From Silvibacterium acidisoli (GTDB lineage Bacteria; Acidobacteriota; Terriglobia; Terriglobales; Acidobacteriaceae), in assembly GCA_022870745.1 (NCBI GenBank), contig CP085323.1:620001-684000 (forward strand): a stretch of DNA of 64,000 nucleotides, written 5' to 3'. Positions 18,403 through 26,912 of this stretch are shown one piece after another. The notes under the pieces are model-generated. The model saw only the letters and a program-made list of their open reading frames with translations. It searched no databases and was not told the origin of the DNA. Position numbers and translations under genes: made by a program. Numbering within the stretch: position 1 is the first letter of the stretch; each line of letters opens with the position of its first letter.

Positions 18403-19422
18403 TCAATGGGCAGCAGAGTCTGCTTCGATGCGAAGCAGCGTGAATGTGCCCGGAAGTACCGGCTTCTTTCCCTTGCCACTTGCAGGCAGCGGACCGAATT
18501 TGGCCGATGCGACATAAAGCCGGTGAGTCAAAGGATCGAGACCGAGGTTCCGCGAGCCAACAGGGGTTGTGAGCGTCTGTGCAACCTGGTACTGGTCGGC
18601 TCCGTCCTGGTGAATTACCGTGAGCGTACCGTCAGCATTGGCAACGAATACGTTGTGGCTCTCCGGGTCGTACGCAGCACCATCCGCGCCGCTGCCGATG
18701 GGCACGGTCGTGACAACCTTTCCAGCGCGATAGTCCGACACAGCCATCACACCACTCCTGCATCCGCTGAAGAGCCTGTGGTTCACCTTGTCGATCGCCA
18801 GGGGCACAGGTTGCTTGCAGGGTGCTGTGGACCACCGCTTCGTCACAGTTGCTTTCTTCGCATCGATTTCAACAATCTCACTCTTGTCGGCGATATTGGC
18901 ATAGACTTTGCCGTCACCAGCCGACACCCCATACTCGGGCTTTCCGTTGAGTGGAATGTTGGTGATGAGCTTTCCTGTAGCAGCATCGATCACGGTTGAG
19001 GAGTTCGCGTCACCGTTCAATGTAAAGACCCGGTTGGAGACTTCATCGTAGAGAATCGCATCTGCATCGTCCGCCGCGGGAGTCTTGCCGAGAGCTTTCA
19101 ACGTCTTGAGATCGAACATTACTACTGCCTTATCTTCGCCGGCAGTGGCAAAGCCATGTCCGCTCTTTGCGGCAATGGCGGTCCCGTGGGCTCCGTTGAT
19201 GCCCGTAACCTCTCCGATCAGCTTGCCACTGTCCTCGTCGACAACCATCAGATGAGTTTCACGAGCAATAAAGAGCCTGTGGTTTCCTGAATCGGGGATG
19301 ATGTAGTCCCAGCTCCCACTTCCGCCTATCGGATACGATTGCGTGATTCGGTAGTGCGTCGAGGTCTGCGCCATAAGGGTCGAGGCAGTGGCCAGGGCAA
19401 GAACAAGCGTTTTGAAGTGCAT
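18403..19422 (-). CDS. YncE-like beta-propeller secreted protein (second copy)
   Basis: 339 residues with a signal peptide ending at STLMAQ. Repeating blade motifs are visible: DSGNHRLFIARE, GHGFATAGED, AILYDEVSNRVFTLNGD, LAIDKVNHRLFSGC, AAYDPESHNVFVANADG and LGLDPLTHRLYVAS. Two cysteines (in APCKQP and FSGCRSG) are close enough for a disulfide. It has its own repeat-type promoter (19537-19569) and a leader of about 110 nt. It is related in architecture, not closely in sequence, to the propeller at 10306. The role is unknown; a ligand- or partner-binding periplasmic protein is the family expectation. Confidence 0.85.
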   Translation of the reverse strand: MHFKTLVLALATASTLMAQTSTHYRITQSYPIGGSGSWDYIIPDSGNHRLFIARETHLMVVDEDSGKLIGEVTGINGAHGTAIAAKSGHGFATAGEDKAVVMFDLKTLKALGKTPAADDADAILYDEVSNRVFTLNGDANSSTVIDAATGKLITNIPLNGKPEYGVSAGDGKVYANIADKSEIVEIDAKKATVTKRWSTAPCKQPVPLAIDKVNHRLFSGCRSGVMAVSDYRAGKVVTTVPIGSGADGAAYDPESHNVFVANADGTLTVIHQDGADQYQVAQTLTTPVGSRNLGLDPLTHRLYVASAKFGPLPASGKGKKPVLPGTFTLLRIEADSAAH

Positions 19423-19508
19423 GATGCTCCTTGATGATCGGTGATAGCTGCCGCATTGAGCTGTGATTGGCCAGCCCTGCTATCCAAGCGAGCGCCAGAC
19501 TCAACTAC

Positions 19509-19536
19509 TCAATCTCTGTGAATCAATCTCTGTGAA
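19509..19536 (-). repeat. Perfect 14-nt tandem duplication at a predicted transcription start
   Basis: TCAATCTCTGTGAA occurs twice back to back at 19509-19522 and 19523-19536. It is immediately downstream of the -10-like TAATCT of the propeller promoter, so the predicted start site falls inside it. It could be a recent slippage or a second protein-binding element. Confidence 0.85.
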
Positions 19537-19569
19537 AGATTACGATTTGAACCTTAAGTCCTGCTGAAG
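19537..19569 (-). promoter_or_regulatory. 11-bp direct repeat promoter of the second propeller gene
   Basis: Minus strand: CTTCAG (19569-19564), N5, CTTAAG (19558-19553), 10-nt spacer, TAATCT (19542-19537). This is the best -10 hexamer of the set, and it fixes the 10-nt spacing used to judge the others. It is the rightmost copy of the repeat in the window. Confidence 0.68.
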
Positions 19570-19902
19570 CCGCCACCCCTCGGGGGTTGTTCCGGCGATG
19601 CAGAATGTGGAGATATTCCTTCGCGAAGACGGACTATACCGGGGTAGTCCGGAGAGAATGACATATGCATGTTTCAAAACCTAGAGTGAGAAACATTCAA
19701 GAAGCATGAATAGAGTGTGACGCGAATGTTTTTTTAGATTCAGCTGAAATTCAGATTAGCCATCAGTTCGCCTTTATAATTCCAACGCATCTCTCGTCGC
19801 ATAAATCACTGTTCACGATGCCTTTTTCTAAGGCTGTTCTAAGATTCGCCTGCTATAAGCTCCCTCGCAATTCTGGAGATCAGCGGCTCAAATGCCAGCG
19901 CC

Positions 19903-20031
19903 TTATGAAGCGGCGGTTTGAATAACTCCGAGGAGATGCTGGAGCGCTTCCACTGAGGCAATCTCTGCCGGCTCGAACGGCCGGTGGCCGTCCGCGAAGG
20001 AACGCGGTGCGCCCGGATAATCCAGATCAAG
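19903..20031 (-). pseudogene. Possible 3' remnant of a lost gene
   Basis: On the minus strand a 42-codon frame ends in TAA at 19903. It is GC-rich and protein-like (contains LDYPGAPRSFADGHRPFEP). It is cut off at its 5' side by a stop at 20032-20034, where composition turns AT-rich. It has no start codon or ribosome site. The gap 19570-20301 otherwise shows no convincing gene; a 96-codon frame at 20032-20322 has unlikely composition. I do not recognise the family. Confidence 0.3.
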
Positions 20032-20301
20032 TCAGATATATCGGACTAACTTAACAAGGCTAAAAATCCAGCCAGATAAGTTACCACCCGCCAAGACTCC
20101 AAAAACCGTAAAGCGGCCAGGCGTCACCTGCAAAATACCCCATTCCAACGCCCTGATATCACCGGCAACATCGAAACACGGATATTTTCTCGCGACGGCG
20201 TTTCGTACTAACGCAATGGACATACTATCGACTGGACATAAGTAATCAGGGCGATAGTTACTAACTTCTTTCCTGATACCTGTCAGCCGCCGCATAAGTT
20301 C

Positions 20302-20403
20302 GCACGGCTTGGTGAGGCACAAACTCTGTACGAAATTTTAACGGCCTTCAAGAAGCGGCCTCCGGCCGCTTGCGATGCCGTGCGCCTGTGATCAGCCAAG
20401 GAG
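20302..20403 (+). promoter_or_regulatory. Structured leader of the Ig-repeat gene
   Basis: GCACGGC (20302-20308) can pair with GCCGTGC (20377-20383). Inside lies a perfect 8-bp hairpin, AAGCGGCC (20353-20360) with GGCCGCTT (20364-20371) and a TCC loop. CTTGG right after the first arm can pair with CCAAG, which overlaps the Shine-Dalgarno AAGGAG (20398-20403). Two mutually exclusive folds are therefore possible. No known riboswitch consensus was recognised. Confidence 0.4.
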
Positions 20404-20413
20404 CAATGTCCCG

Positions 20414-23400
20414 ATGTCTATGACCGCGTCCCTCCCTCCATCGTTCAGGTCTCGAATGAACATACCTGCCAATCGTAAGGTCCAGCCGCTGCGAAAGAAG
20501 GCACACTCCGTCAGCATCTGTGCACTTCTCTTCGTCTTGTCGCTTTCCGCCCTCCTGAGCGGATGCGGAAGCAGCGGCTATCCGGGAGGTGGCATTGCGT
20601 CGCTCTCCTCCTCGTCGATCACGATGGACGCCGGTCAGTCCGTGAACATCACGGCCACGATCGCCCAGGGCGAAACGGCTTCCTGGGCTCTCAGCGGTGC
20701 AAGCTGCAGCAGCAGCACTTGCGGCACGCTTTCAGCATCAACCGGCGCTGACATAACTTACACCGCTCCATCTGGCCTTACCGCCCCGTTGCAGGTAACG
20801 CTGACTGCGGGTATCGCACACACATCGAATTCCAAGACGGTCAGCATCACCGTAAATCCTGCTCCTGCGATTTCAGGAACGCTGCCGGCAGGCGCGGTCG
20901 GCACTCCCTACTCTGCGACCCTGACCGCGAGCGGCGGAACCGGCACACTCACTCTCAGCATCGCCAGCGGAACTCTGCCGGACGGCCTGACGTTCAATGC
21001 GAGCAATGGAACCATCTCCGGCACGCCGACCACGGTGGGCACATCTACATTTGTCGTACAGGTCACAGACCAGAGTGACGCCACACCGGATACCGTCAAG
21101 GTGAATGAGACGATCACCGTCAGTTCGGGCGGTACAACCGGCAATCTCTCCGTCACGGGTGGAGTGCAACCGGCAGGCACGGTTGGCGTAGCCTACACCA
21201 CGACCCTCACCGCAACCGGCGGAACCGCTCCCTACACCTGGAGCATCTCGTCGGGCACTCTGCCAGCCGGGCTTACGATCGCCCCATCGACAGGCATCAT
21301 CTCCGGCACGCCAACTGCGGCAGGCTCTTCGAATTTCGTCGTCCAGGTTGCTGACTCCACGGGAGCCACGGCAACCGCCTCGGCCTCGATAACGATCAAC
21401 AACTCCACGACGACCACGCTAACGCTGACCTCCACGACCTTGCCCAACGGAATCGTCGGCGTACCCTACTCCGGGACCATCGGCGTAAGTGGCGGCACCT
21501 CGCCCTACAGCTGCGCCATCACCAGTGGAACGCTGCCCGCGGGCCTCACCCTCACCGGTTGCACCGTCAGCGGCACCCCAACCACCGCCGGAACTTCACA
21601 GGTAGCGGTCAAAGTTACAGATTCGGCAAGCCCGGCCAACACTGCAAGTGGACCCGAGACCATCGTGATCTCGGCGGCCAGCCTGACCCTCACCTCCACC
21701 ACCCTGCCTAACGGAACCGTTGGCGTACCCTACACCGGAACCATCGGCGCAAGCGGCGGCACCTCGCCCTACAGCTGCGCCATCACCAGTGGAACGCTGC
21801 CCGCGGGCCTCACGCTCACTGGCTGCACCGTCAGCGGCACACCGACAACAGCCGGAACGTCCCAGGTGACAGTCAAAGTTACAGACTCGGCCAGCCCGGC
21901 CAATACCGCCAGTGGTCCGGAGACGATCGTGATCGCCCCGGCCACGTTGACGCTCACCTCTACAACCCTGCCTCCTGGAACCGTCGGCGTGCCTTACACC
22001 GGGACGATCGGCGCTAGCGGTGGCACTGCGCCCTACAGCTGCGCCATCACCAGCGGCACGCTGCCTGCAGGGCTGACTATCAGCGGCTGCACCGTCAGCG
22101 GTACGCCGACAACGCCGGGCACCTCCCAGGTAACAGTCAAAGTTACAGATTCAGCCAGCCCGGCCAACACCGCCAGCGGCCCTGAGACGATTGTGATCTC
22201 GGCAGCCAACCTGGTCCTTACCTCTACTACCCTGCCCAACGGAACCGTCGGAGTCGCCTACAGCGGAACCATCGGCGCGAGCGGCGGCACTGCGCCTTAC
22301 AGCTGCGTTGTCACCGGCGGAACGCCTCCTCCAGGCCTCGTTCTCAACGGCTGCGCCGTCAGCGGTATCCCAACCACTGCTGGAACCTTCAATGTAACCG
22401 TGAAGGTTACGGATGCTGCCAACCCGGCAAAGACCGCGACAGGCCCCGAGACGATCGTGATCTCTCCGGCAGCGATGACCCTCACTGGCTCCACCCTGCC
22501 GAACGGAACAGTGGGTGTGGCCTACACCGGAAACGTTGCAATCAGCGGCGGAACCGCTCCCTACAGTTGCGTGGTCACGGGTGGAACACCACCTCCAGGC
22601 CTCGTTCTCAATGGCTGCGCCGTCAGCGGAACGCCTACCTCGGCTGGAACCTTCAATGTGACGGTGAAAGCCACTGACTCGGCCAGCCCGGCCAATACGG
22701 CCAGCGGTCCCGAGACCATCGTGATCGCACCGGCAACACTGACCCTCTCGTCTACGACGCTGCCTCCTGGAACAGTAGGCGTTCCCTACACCGGCACCAT
22801 CGGCGCCAACGGCGGAATCTCGCCTTACAGCTGCTCCATAACCAGCGGAACCCTGCCCGCAGGCCTGATCCTCAACGGCTGCACGGTCAGCGGAACGCCC
22901 ACCACCGCCGGCACCTCGAAGGTGACCGTTAAGGTCACCGACTCGGCGACCCCGGCGGATACTGGCAGCGGTCCCGAAACAATCGTGATCGCCCCGGCAG
23001 CACTTACGCTCACCAACTCCACTCTGCCTAATGGAACCGTAGGTATCCCCTACAGTGGAACCATCGGTGCGAGCGGCGGTACTGCTCCTTACAGCTGCTC
23101 TGTCACCAGCGGCACACCGCCTCCGGGCCTGACACTCAGCGGCTGCACCGTCAGCGGTACACCGACCACAGCGGGCACCTTCCAGGTAACGGCGAAGGTC
23201 ACCGATTCCTCGACCCCTGCCAACACCGCCAGCGGACCGGAGACGATCGTAATCGTTCCCGCCTCGCTGACCATCACATCGACGACGCTGCCGACTGGCA
23301 CCGTGGGAGTGCCTTACACCGGCACCATCGGGGCCAGTGGCGGAACATCCCCCTACAATTGTGCTGTCACTGGCGGCACGCTGCCTGCGGGCCTCACGCT

Positions 23401-25429
23401 CACCGGCTGCACCATCAGTGGCACACCGACAACACCGGGAACCAGTCCCTTCACCGTAACGGTGACCGATTCAGGAAGCCCGCAGAAGACAGCCTCCGGG
23501 CCGGAGACGATTACGATCGAGCCTTCCGGAACTCTGTCGCTGACAGCAACATTGCCGAACGCCATCCTGAACACGCCCTACAGCTACACGCTGAAGGCCA
23601 CCGGAGGAACACCGACCTACGATTACGCGGTTACAGCTGGCGCATTGCCGGCGGGTATCACGTTGTCGCCGGACGGCATCCTCAGCGGTACGCCGACTGC
23701 ACCGGGCGCGAGCAGCTTCACCGTCACCGTAACCGATACCAAGTCGGCCACGGCCACAGCCAACCTGATTCTCCTGGTCACGTATCCGACTTCGCCGAAC
23801 GACTCGGAGCTGAGCGGCCCCTACGCCTATCTCTTCCAGGGATATGACGATGTGGTTGCCGGCGTGCTCGCTTACCAGACAGCGACGGTAGGCAGCTTCA
23901 CTGCCGATGGCGTTGGAGGTATCACGGGCGGCGAGCTCGACTCCAACCACCAGTCTTCGACGCCAGCCACTACTACCGTGGCGACGCAGACTTTCCTCGC
24001 GACCTACATCGTGAATGCTGACAGCAGAGGCTTCATCACCATCACGACTCTGAATCCGGATAAGACCACGGCTCAGACCTCAACCTACGCCATATCGCTT
24101 AAGGCTCCTGTCGCGCCGGCTACGATCGCCACGCAGGGCAGCCTCATCGAGTACGACAACAACCAGCTGGTCGGGACCAAGGGCTCTGGTTCGCTCCTCG
24201 CCCAGATCCCAGCCACGTTCGCAGCAGGGTTGAAGGGCAGCTATGCCTTCGGTCTCTCCGGCGACACGCCATGCCTGATCTCCTGCACCATCGGAATCGC
24301 TTCCGGTCCGGTGGCCACTGTCGGCCAGTTCACAACCGACGGCGCCGGTGCAATCAGCGGCGGTAGCGCCGATGCCAACATCGCCAGCACCAACTTCGCA
24401 AACGCTCCTCTGAACGGCAGCTATGGAACTGCCGACCAGAACGGACGTCTGACAATGCAGCTCAACAACACCAGCATCTCCGACGGTGTTTATCCGACCG
24501 ACTATGCGGTCTACATCGTGAATGCAAACGAGGCGTTCGTGATGTCGATCGACAAACACTCCTCCTACACGCTGCTTTCAGGAACGGCGCAACTGCAGAC
24601 CACAACCGCGTTCGACAACAGCTACCTGAACGGACCGTTCATCGGATATGAAAACGCACAGTCCGATCCTGGTCTGGTCGGATCGGTGCTGCAGAGTGTC
24701 CTCAACTTCTCGACCGCAACCGTCTTCCGCGCCACCGGCAACGGGGCGGGCACCTGCAACACCACCAACGTAGACAGCGCGGGCCTGACCGCCCTGGTCG
24801 ACAACCTCACCGGCATCTCCGGCTCCAACACGTTGCTACAGGCGCTCCTCGGCAACTCCACTGCTACCGGCACTTCAACCTGCCAGATAGCCACCAACGG
24901 ACGCAGCGAGCTGAACTATCCTCAGCCGCCAAACCTCATCTCGGCGCTGCTTGCCATCCTTGGCCTGCCCACGGGTGCGCCGGCTCCGCGCATCGTTTAC
25001 CTCACCGACTACGGAACCGGCTACTTCCTCGAGAGCGGCTACGCCGGCCTGGGTCACATCGAGCTGCAGACAGGCGCACCATACAGCCTGGCGACGCTCA
25101 ACGGAACCTTCGTCTACTCCTCCATCCCGGCGAGCTCACTGGCCAGCATCACCCAGTCGGGACACTTCACCGCAAACGGCGCCGGCCAGGCCACAACCAC
25201 GTTGGACGCAAACATAGGTGTCGGTACTCTGAACATCCTGCAGCTTGGGGCGACGACGACAACCACCTACGCCCTGTCCAATCCAAACGGCAACGCAACC
25301 CCAGCCACAGCGGGTCGCTATCTGCTCGGAGATGGATCCACGGTCATCTACGCCATTACTCCTGACAGATTCGTGTTGCTCAATACGAGTCCGTTGACGA
25401 CTTCGCCGAGTGTGTCGCTGCTCTATTAA
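20414..25429 (+). CDS. Giant lipoprotein with tandem Ig-like (He_PIG type) repeats
   Basis: 1671 residues from ATG 20414, which has AAGGAG 10 nt upstream. An in-frame ATG at 20375 lies inside the leader hairpin and has no ribosome site. A signal peptide ends with lipobox LLSGCGSS. After a first Ig-like domain, about eleven putative-Ig (He_PIG) units follow. Each has a VGVPYTGTIGASGGTSPY-like face, a TLPAGL turn and a VSGTPTTAGTSQVTVKVTD strand. The eight central units are 88 residues each, near-identical, and carry two cysteines. The C-terminal 550 residues hold several copies of an LNGPF/LSGPYAY..GQFTxDGxGxISGG unit. This is a surface adhesin or matrix protein by architecture. It is followed 45 nt later by an OmpA-family gene. 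Confidence 0.88.
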   Translation: MSMTASLPPSFRSRMNIPANRKVQPLRKKAHSVSICALLFVLSLSALLSGCGSSGYPGGGIASLSSSSITMDAGQSVNITATIAQGETASWALSGASCSSSTCGTLSASTGADITYTAPSGLTAPLQVTLTAGIAHTSNSKTVSITVNPAPAISGTLPAGAVGTPYSATLTASGGTGTLTLSIASGTLPDGLTFNASNGTISGTPTTVGTSTFVVQVTDQSDATPDTVKVNETITVSSGGTTGNLSVTGGVQPAGTVGVAYTTTLTATGGTAPYTWSISSGTLPAGLTIAPSTGIISGTPTAAGSSNFVVQVADSTGATATASASITINNSTTTTLTLTSTTLPNGIVGVPYSGTIGVSGGTSPYSCAITSGTLPAGLTLTGCTVSGTPTTAGTSQVAVKVTDSASPANTASGPETIVISAASLTLTSTTLPNGTVGVPYTGTIGASGGTSPYSCAITSGTLPAGLTLTGCTVSGTPTTAGTSQVTVKVTDSASPANTASGPETIVIAPATLTLTSTTLPPGTVGVPYTGTIGASGGTAPYSCAITSGTLPAGLTISGCTVSGTPTTPGTSQVTVKVTDSASPANTASGPETIVISAANLVLTSTTLPNGTVGVAYSGTIGASGGTAPYSCVVTGGTPPPGLVLNGCAVSGIPTTAGTFNVTVKVTDAANPAKTATGPETIVISPAAMTLTGSTLPNGTVGVAYTGNVAISGGTAPYSCVVTGGTPPPGLVLNGCAVSGTPTSAGTFNVTVKATDSASPANTASGPETIVIAPATLTLSSTTLPPGTVGVPYTGTIGANGGISPYSCSITSGTLPAGLILNGCTVSGTPTTAGTSKVTVKVTDSATPADTGSGPETIVIAPAALTLTNSTLPNGTVGIPYSGTIGASGGTAPYSCSVTSGTPPPGLTLSGCTVSGTPTTAGTFQVTAKVTDSSTPANTASGPETIVIVPASLTITSTTLPTGTVGVPYTGTIGASGGTSPYNCAVTGGTLPAGLTLTGCTISGTPTTPGTSPFTVTVTDSGSPQKTASGPETITIEPSGTLSLTATLPNAILNTPYSYTLKATGGTPTYDYAVTAGALPAGITLSPDGILSGTPTAPGASSFTVTVTDTKSATATANLILLVTYPTSPNDSELSGPYAYLFQGYDDVVAGVLAYQTATVGSFTADGVGGITGGELDSNHQSSTPATTTVATQTFLATYIVNADSRGFITITTLNPDKTTAQTSTYAISLKAPVAPATIATQGSLIEYDNNQLVGTKGSGSLLAQIPATFAAGLKGSYAFGLSGDTPCLISCTIGIASGPVATVGQFTTDGAGAISGGSADANIASTNFANAPLNGSYGTADQNGRLTMQLNNTSISDGVYPTDYAVYIVNANEAFVMSIDKHSSYTLLSGTAQLQTTTAFDNSYLNGPFIGYENAQSDPGLVGSVLQSVLNFSTATVFRATGNGAGTCNTTNVDSAGLTALVDNLTGISGSNTLLQALLGNSTATGTSTCQIATNGRSELNYPQPPNLISALLAILGLPTGAPAPRIVYLTDYGTGYFLESGYAGLGHIELQTGAPYSLATLNGTFVYSSIPASSLASITQSGHFTANGAGQATTTLDANIGVGTLNILQLGATTTTTYALSNPNGNATPATAGRYLLGDGSTVIYAITPDRFVLLNTSPLTTSPSVSLLY
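21424..23535 (+). repeat. Eight tandem 264-bp coding repeats
   Basis: Units begin at about 21424, 21688, 21952, 22216, 22480, 22744, 23008 and 23272 (period 264 nt, 88 codons). Each begins near a TLTSTTLPNGTVGVPY-like block and holds a PYSC...GCTVSG cysteine pair. Flanking Ig units on both sides are diverged and lack the cysteines. Nucleotide similarity between units is high enough for recombination to change copy number. Confidence 0.88.
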
Positions 25430-25474
25430 GCGGCGACACACTCAGAACCAGACGTTTCAACACAGGAGAAATGG

Positions 25475-26779
25475 ATGACCCGCTCGAAGTTAGTTGCGAT
25501 TGCACTCTTACTGGCAGGTGGTTCTGCAGCGTTTGCTCAGAACCGCCTGCAGGATTCGGAATACTCTTCTCGCTTTGATCTCTCAGGCGGCTACAACCTC
25601 ATCAACGCAAACGCTCCGCCAGGTTCCTGCCAGTGCTTCACCATGAACGGCGCGTATGTCGAAGGCGACTATCACGCATGGAAATGGCTGGGAGTGGCGG
25701 GCATGGTCACCGCCGGCCACGCCACCAACATCAGCGACCTCGGCCAGAATCTTACCCTCACCACTTACATGGGTGGCCCTCGCGCGCAGTGGAACCTGTC
25801 ACGCCTCGCCTTCTTCGGTCAGTTCCTGGCGGGAGCGGCGCGCGGAACAGGCTCGTATTTCCCCACCAGTACGGGATCGAAAAGCAGCGACACCGCCTTC
25901 GCATTTTCGACCGGGGGCGGACTCGACATCAACCTCACACCTCACTGGGCGGTACGCGCCTTCAATGCCCAGTTTCTTCGCACCAGCTTCTCCAATGGCA
26001 GCAACGATGAGCAGAATCAGCTGCAGATCAGCACCGGCATTGTGTATCGATTTGGAGGCACGCGATACGCGCCCGCCCCGCCGATGCGGGTTCCACCACC
26101 GCCGCCACGCTCGGAGATTCAATTTACGTGCGGCGTGAATGTGGCAGAGGTAGCGCCTGGCAGCGCAGTGCAGGTTATCGGAGAAACCATGACGCTTCCC
26201 GACAAACTCGACGTGACTTATAGCTGGACGGCCAGCGCTGGAACGATCCAGGGCAGCGGCCGCCTCGTCACTGTCGATACGTCTAACCTGGCTCCCGGCG
26301 TCTATCACGTCGATGGCCGGGCCTCACTCGCCTCGGACGCCTCGGTCACATCGAGCTGCCAGACGACCTTCCGCATCCGCGAAGAGGCTGCGAGCAGTAC
26401 CGCAACGGCGCCTCCGCCAGCCAACGACAACAGCGATTTCTACAAGAACATGGCCGACGTCTTCTTCGACTACGACAGCGAGCATCTGCGCCCCGACGCG
26501 AAGGAAGGCGTCGCAAAGGACGCGGCATATCTCAACGCGCATCCTGAGATCAATTTCACGATCGCCGGGTACGCAGACGAGCGGGGCTCCGCCGAATACA
26601 ACATCGCCCTGGGGCTTAAGCGTGCCATCACGACGCGAGCGGCCTTCGTCGAAGCAGGCGTCAGCGAATCGCGGATGAAAGTCCTGAGCTACGGGAAGGA
26701 AAAGCCATTCTGCACGGAAGACACCGACAGCTGCCTCCAGCAGAATCGTCGCGCGCAGATGCTGCCTGAAGCTCCCTAA
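25475..26779 (+). CDS. OmpA/Pal-family outer-membrane protein with N-terminal barrel
   Basis: 434 residues. A signal peptide ends at SAAFAQ, after a good AGGAG ribosome site. Residues about 30-190 form a small beta-barrel (alternating aromatic and polar strands, ending GTGIVYRFGG). A proline linker (PAPPMRVPPPPP) and an Ig-like domain (about 215-305) follow, then an OmpA peptidoglycan-binding domain (about 325-434: FFDYDSEHLRPDA, IAGYADERGSAEYNIALGLKRA). That motif is Pal-like. The tail reads NRRAQMLPEAP, where the family usually has NRRAHF or NRRVEF, a small departure at the end. It probably anchors the envelope to the wall and may act with the Ig-repeat lipoprotein encoded just upstream. 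Confidence 0.9.
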   Translation: MTRSKLVAIALLLAGGSAAFAQNRLQDSEYSSRFDLSGGYNLINANAPPGSCQCFTMNGAYVEGDYHAWKWLGVAGMVTAGHATNISDLGQNLTLTTYMGGPRAQWNLSRLAFFGQFLAGAARGTGSYFPTSTGSKSSDTAFAFSTGGGLDINLTPHWAVRAFNAQFLRTSFSNGSNDEQNQLQISTGIVYRFGGTRYAPAPPMRVPPPPPRSEIQFTCGVNVAEVAPGSAVQVIGETMTLPDKLDVTYSWTASAGTIQGSGRLVTVDTSNLAPGVYHVDGRASLASDASVTSSCQTTFRIREEAASSTATAPPPANDNSDFYKNMADVFFDYDSEHLRPDAKEGVAKDAAYLNAHPEINFTIAGYADERGSAEYNIALGLKRAITTRAAFVEAGVSESRMKVLSYGKEKPFCTEDTDSCLQQNRRAQMLPEAP

Positions 26780-26797
26780 AACTTTCGCTCTACCTCT

Positions 26798-26834
26798 GCC
26801 GGCATCAGCCAGTCTGGTGCCGGCTCTTTTTTTT
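26798..26834 (+). terminator. Strong intrinsic terminator after the OmpA-like gene
   Basis: GCCGGCATCAG (26798-26808) pairs with CTGGTGCCGGC (26814-26824) with one G-U pair and loop CCAGT. TCTTTTTTTT follows. Confidence 0.9.
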
Positions 26835-26912
26835 GCCCGCCACGCTTCGATCGGAAAGGCGCCCGCTGCAAAACCTTTACATGCAGCGGGAGACAGAAAG
26901 TGATCCTGCCGC

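Noticed and set aside
20039-20065. CTTAAC..CTAAAA near the adhesin gene as an eighth regulon site
   Set aside because: The spacing is 10 bp and the second element matches poorly.
20032-20322. 96-codon frame on the minus strand in the AT-rich gap
   Set aside because: No ribosome site, mixed composition and no recognisable motif; it overlaps the structured leader.
21424-23535. CRISPR array or mobile repeat
   Set aside because: The repeats are 264-bp in-frame coding units of one protein.
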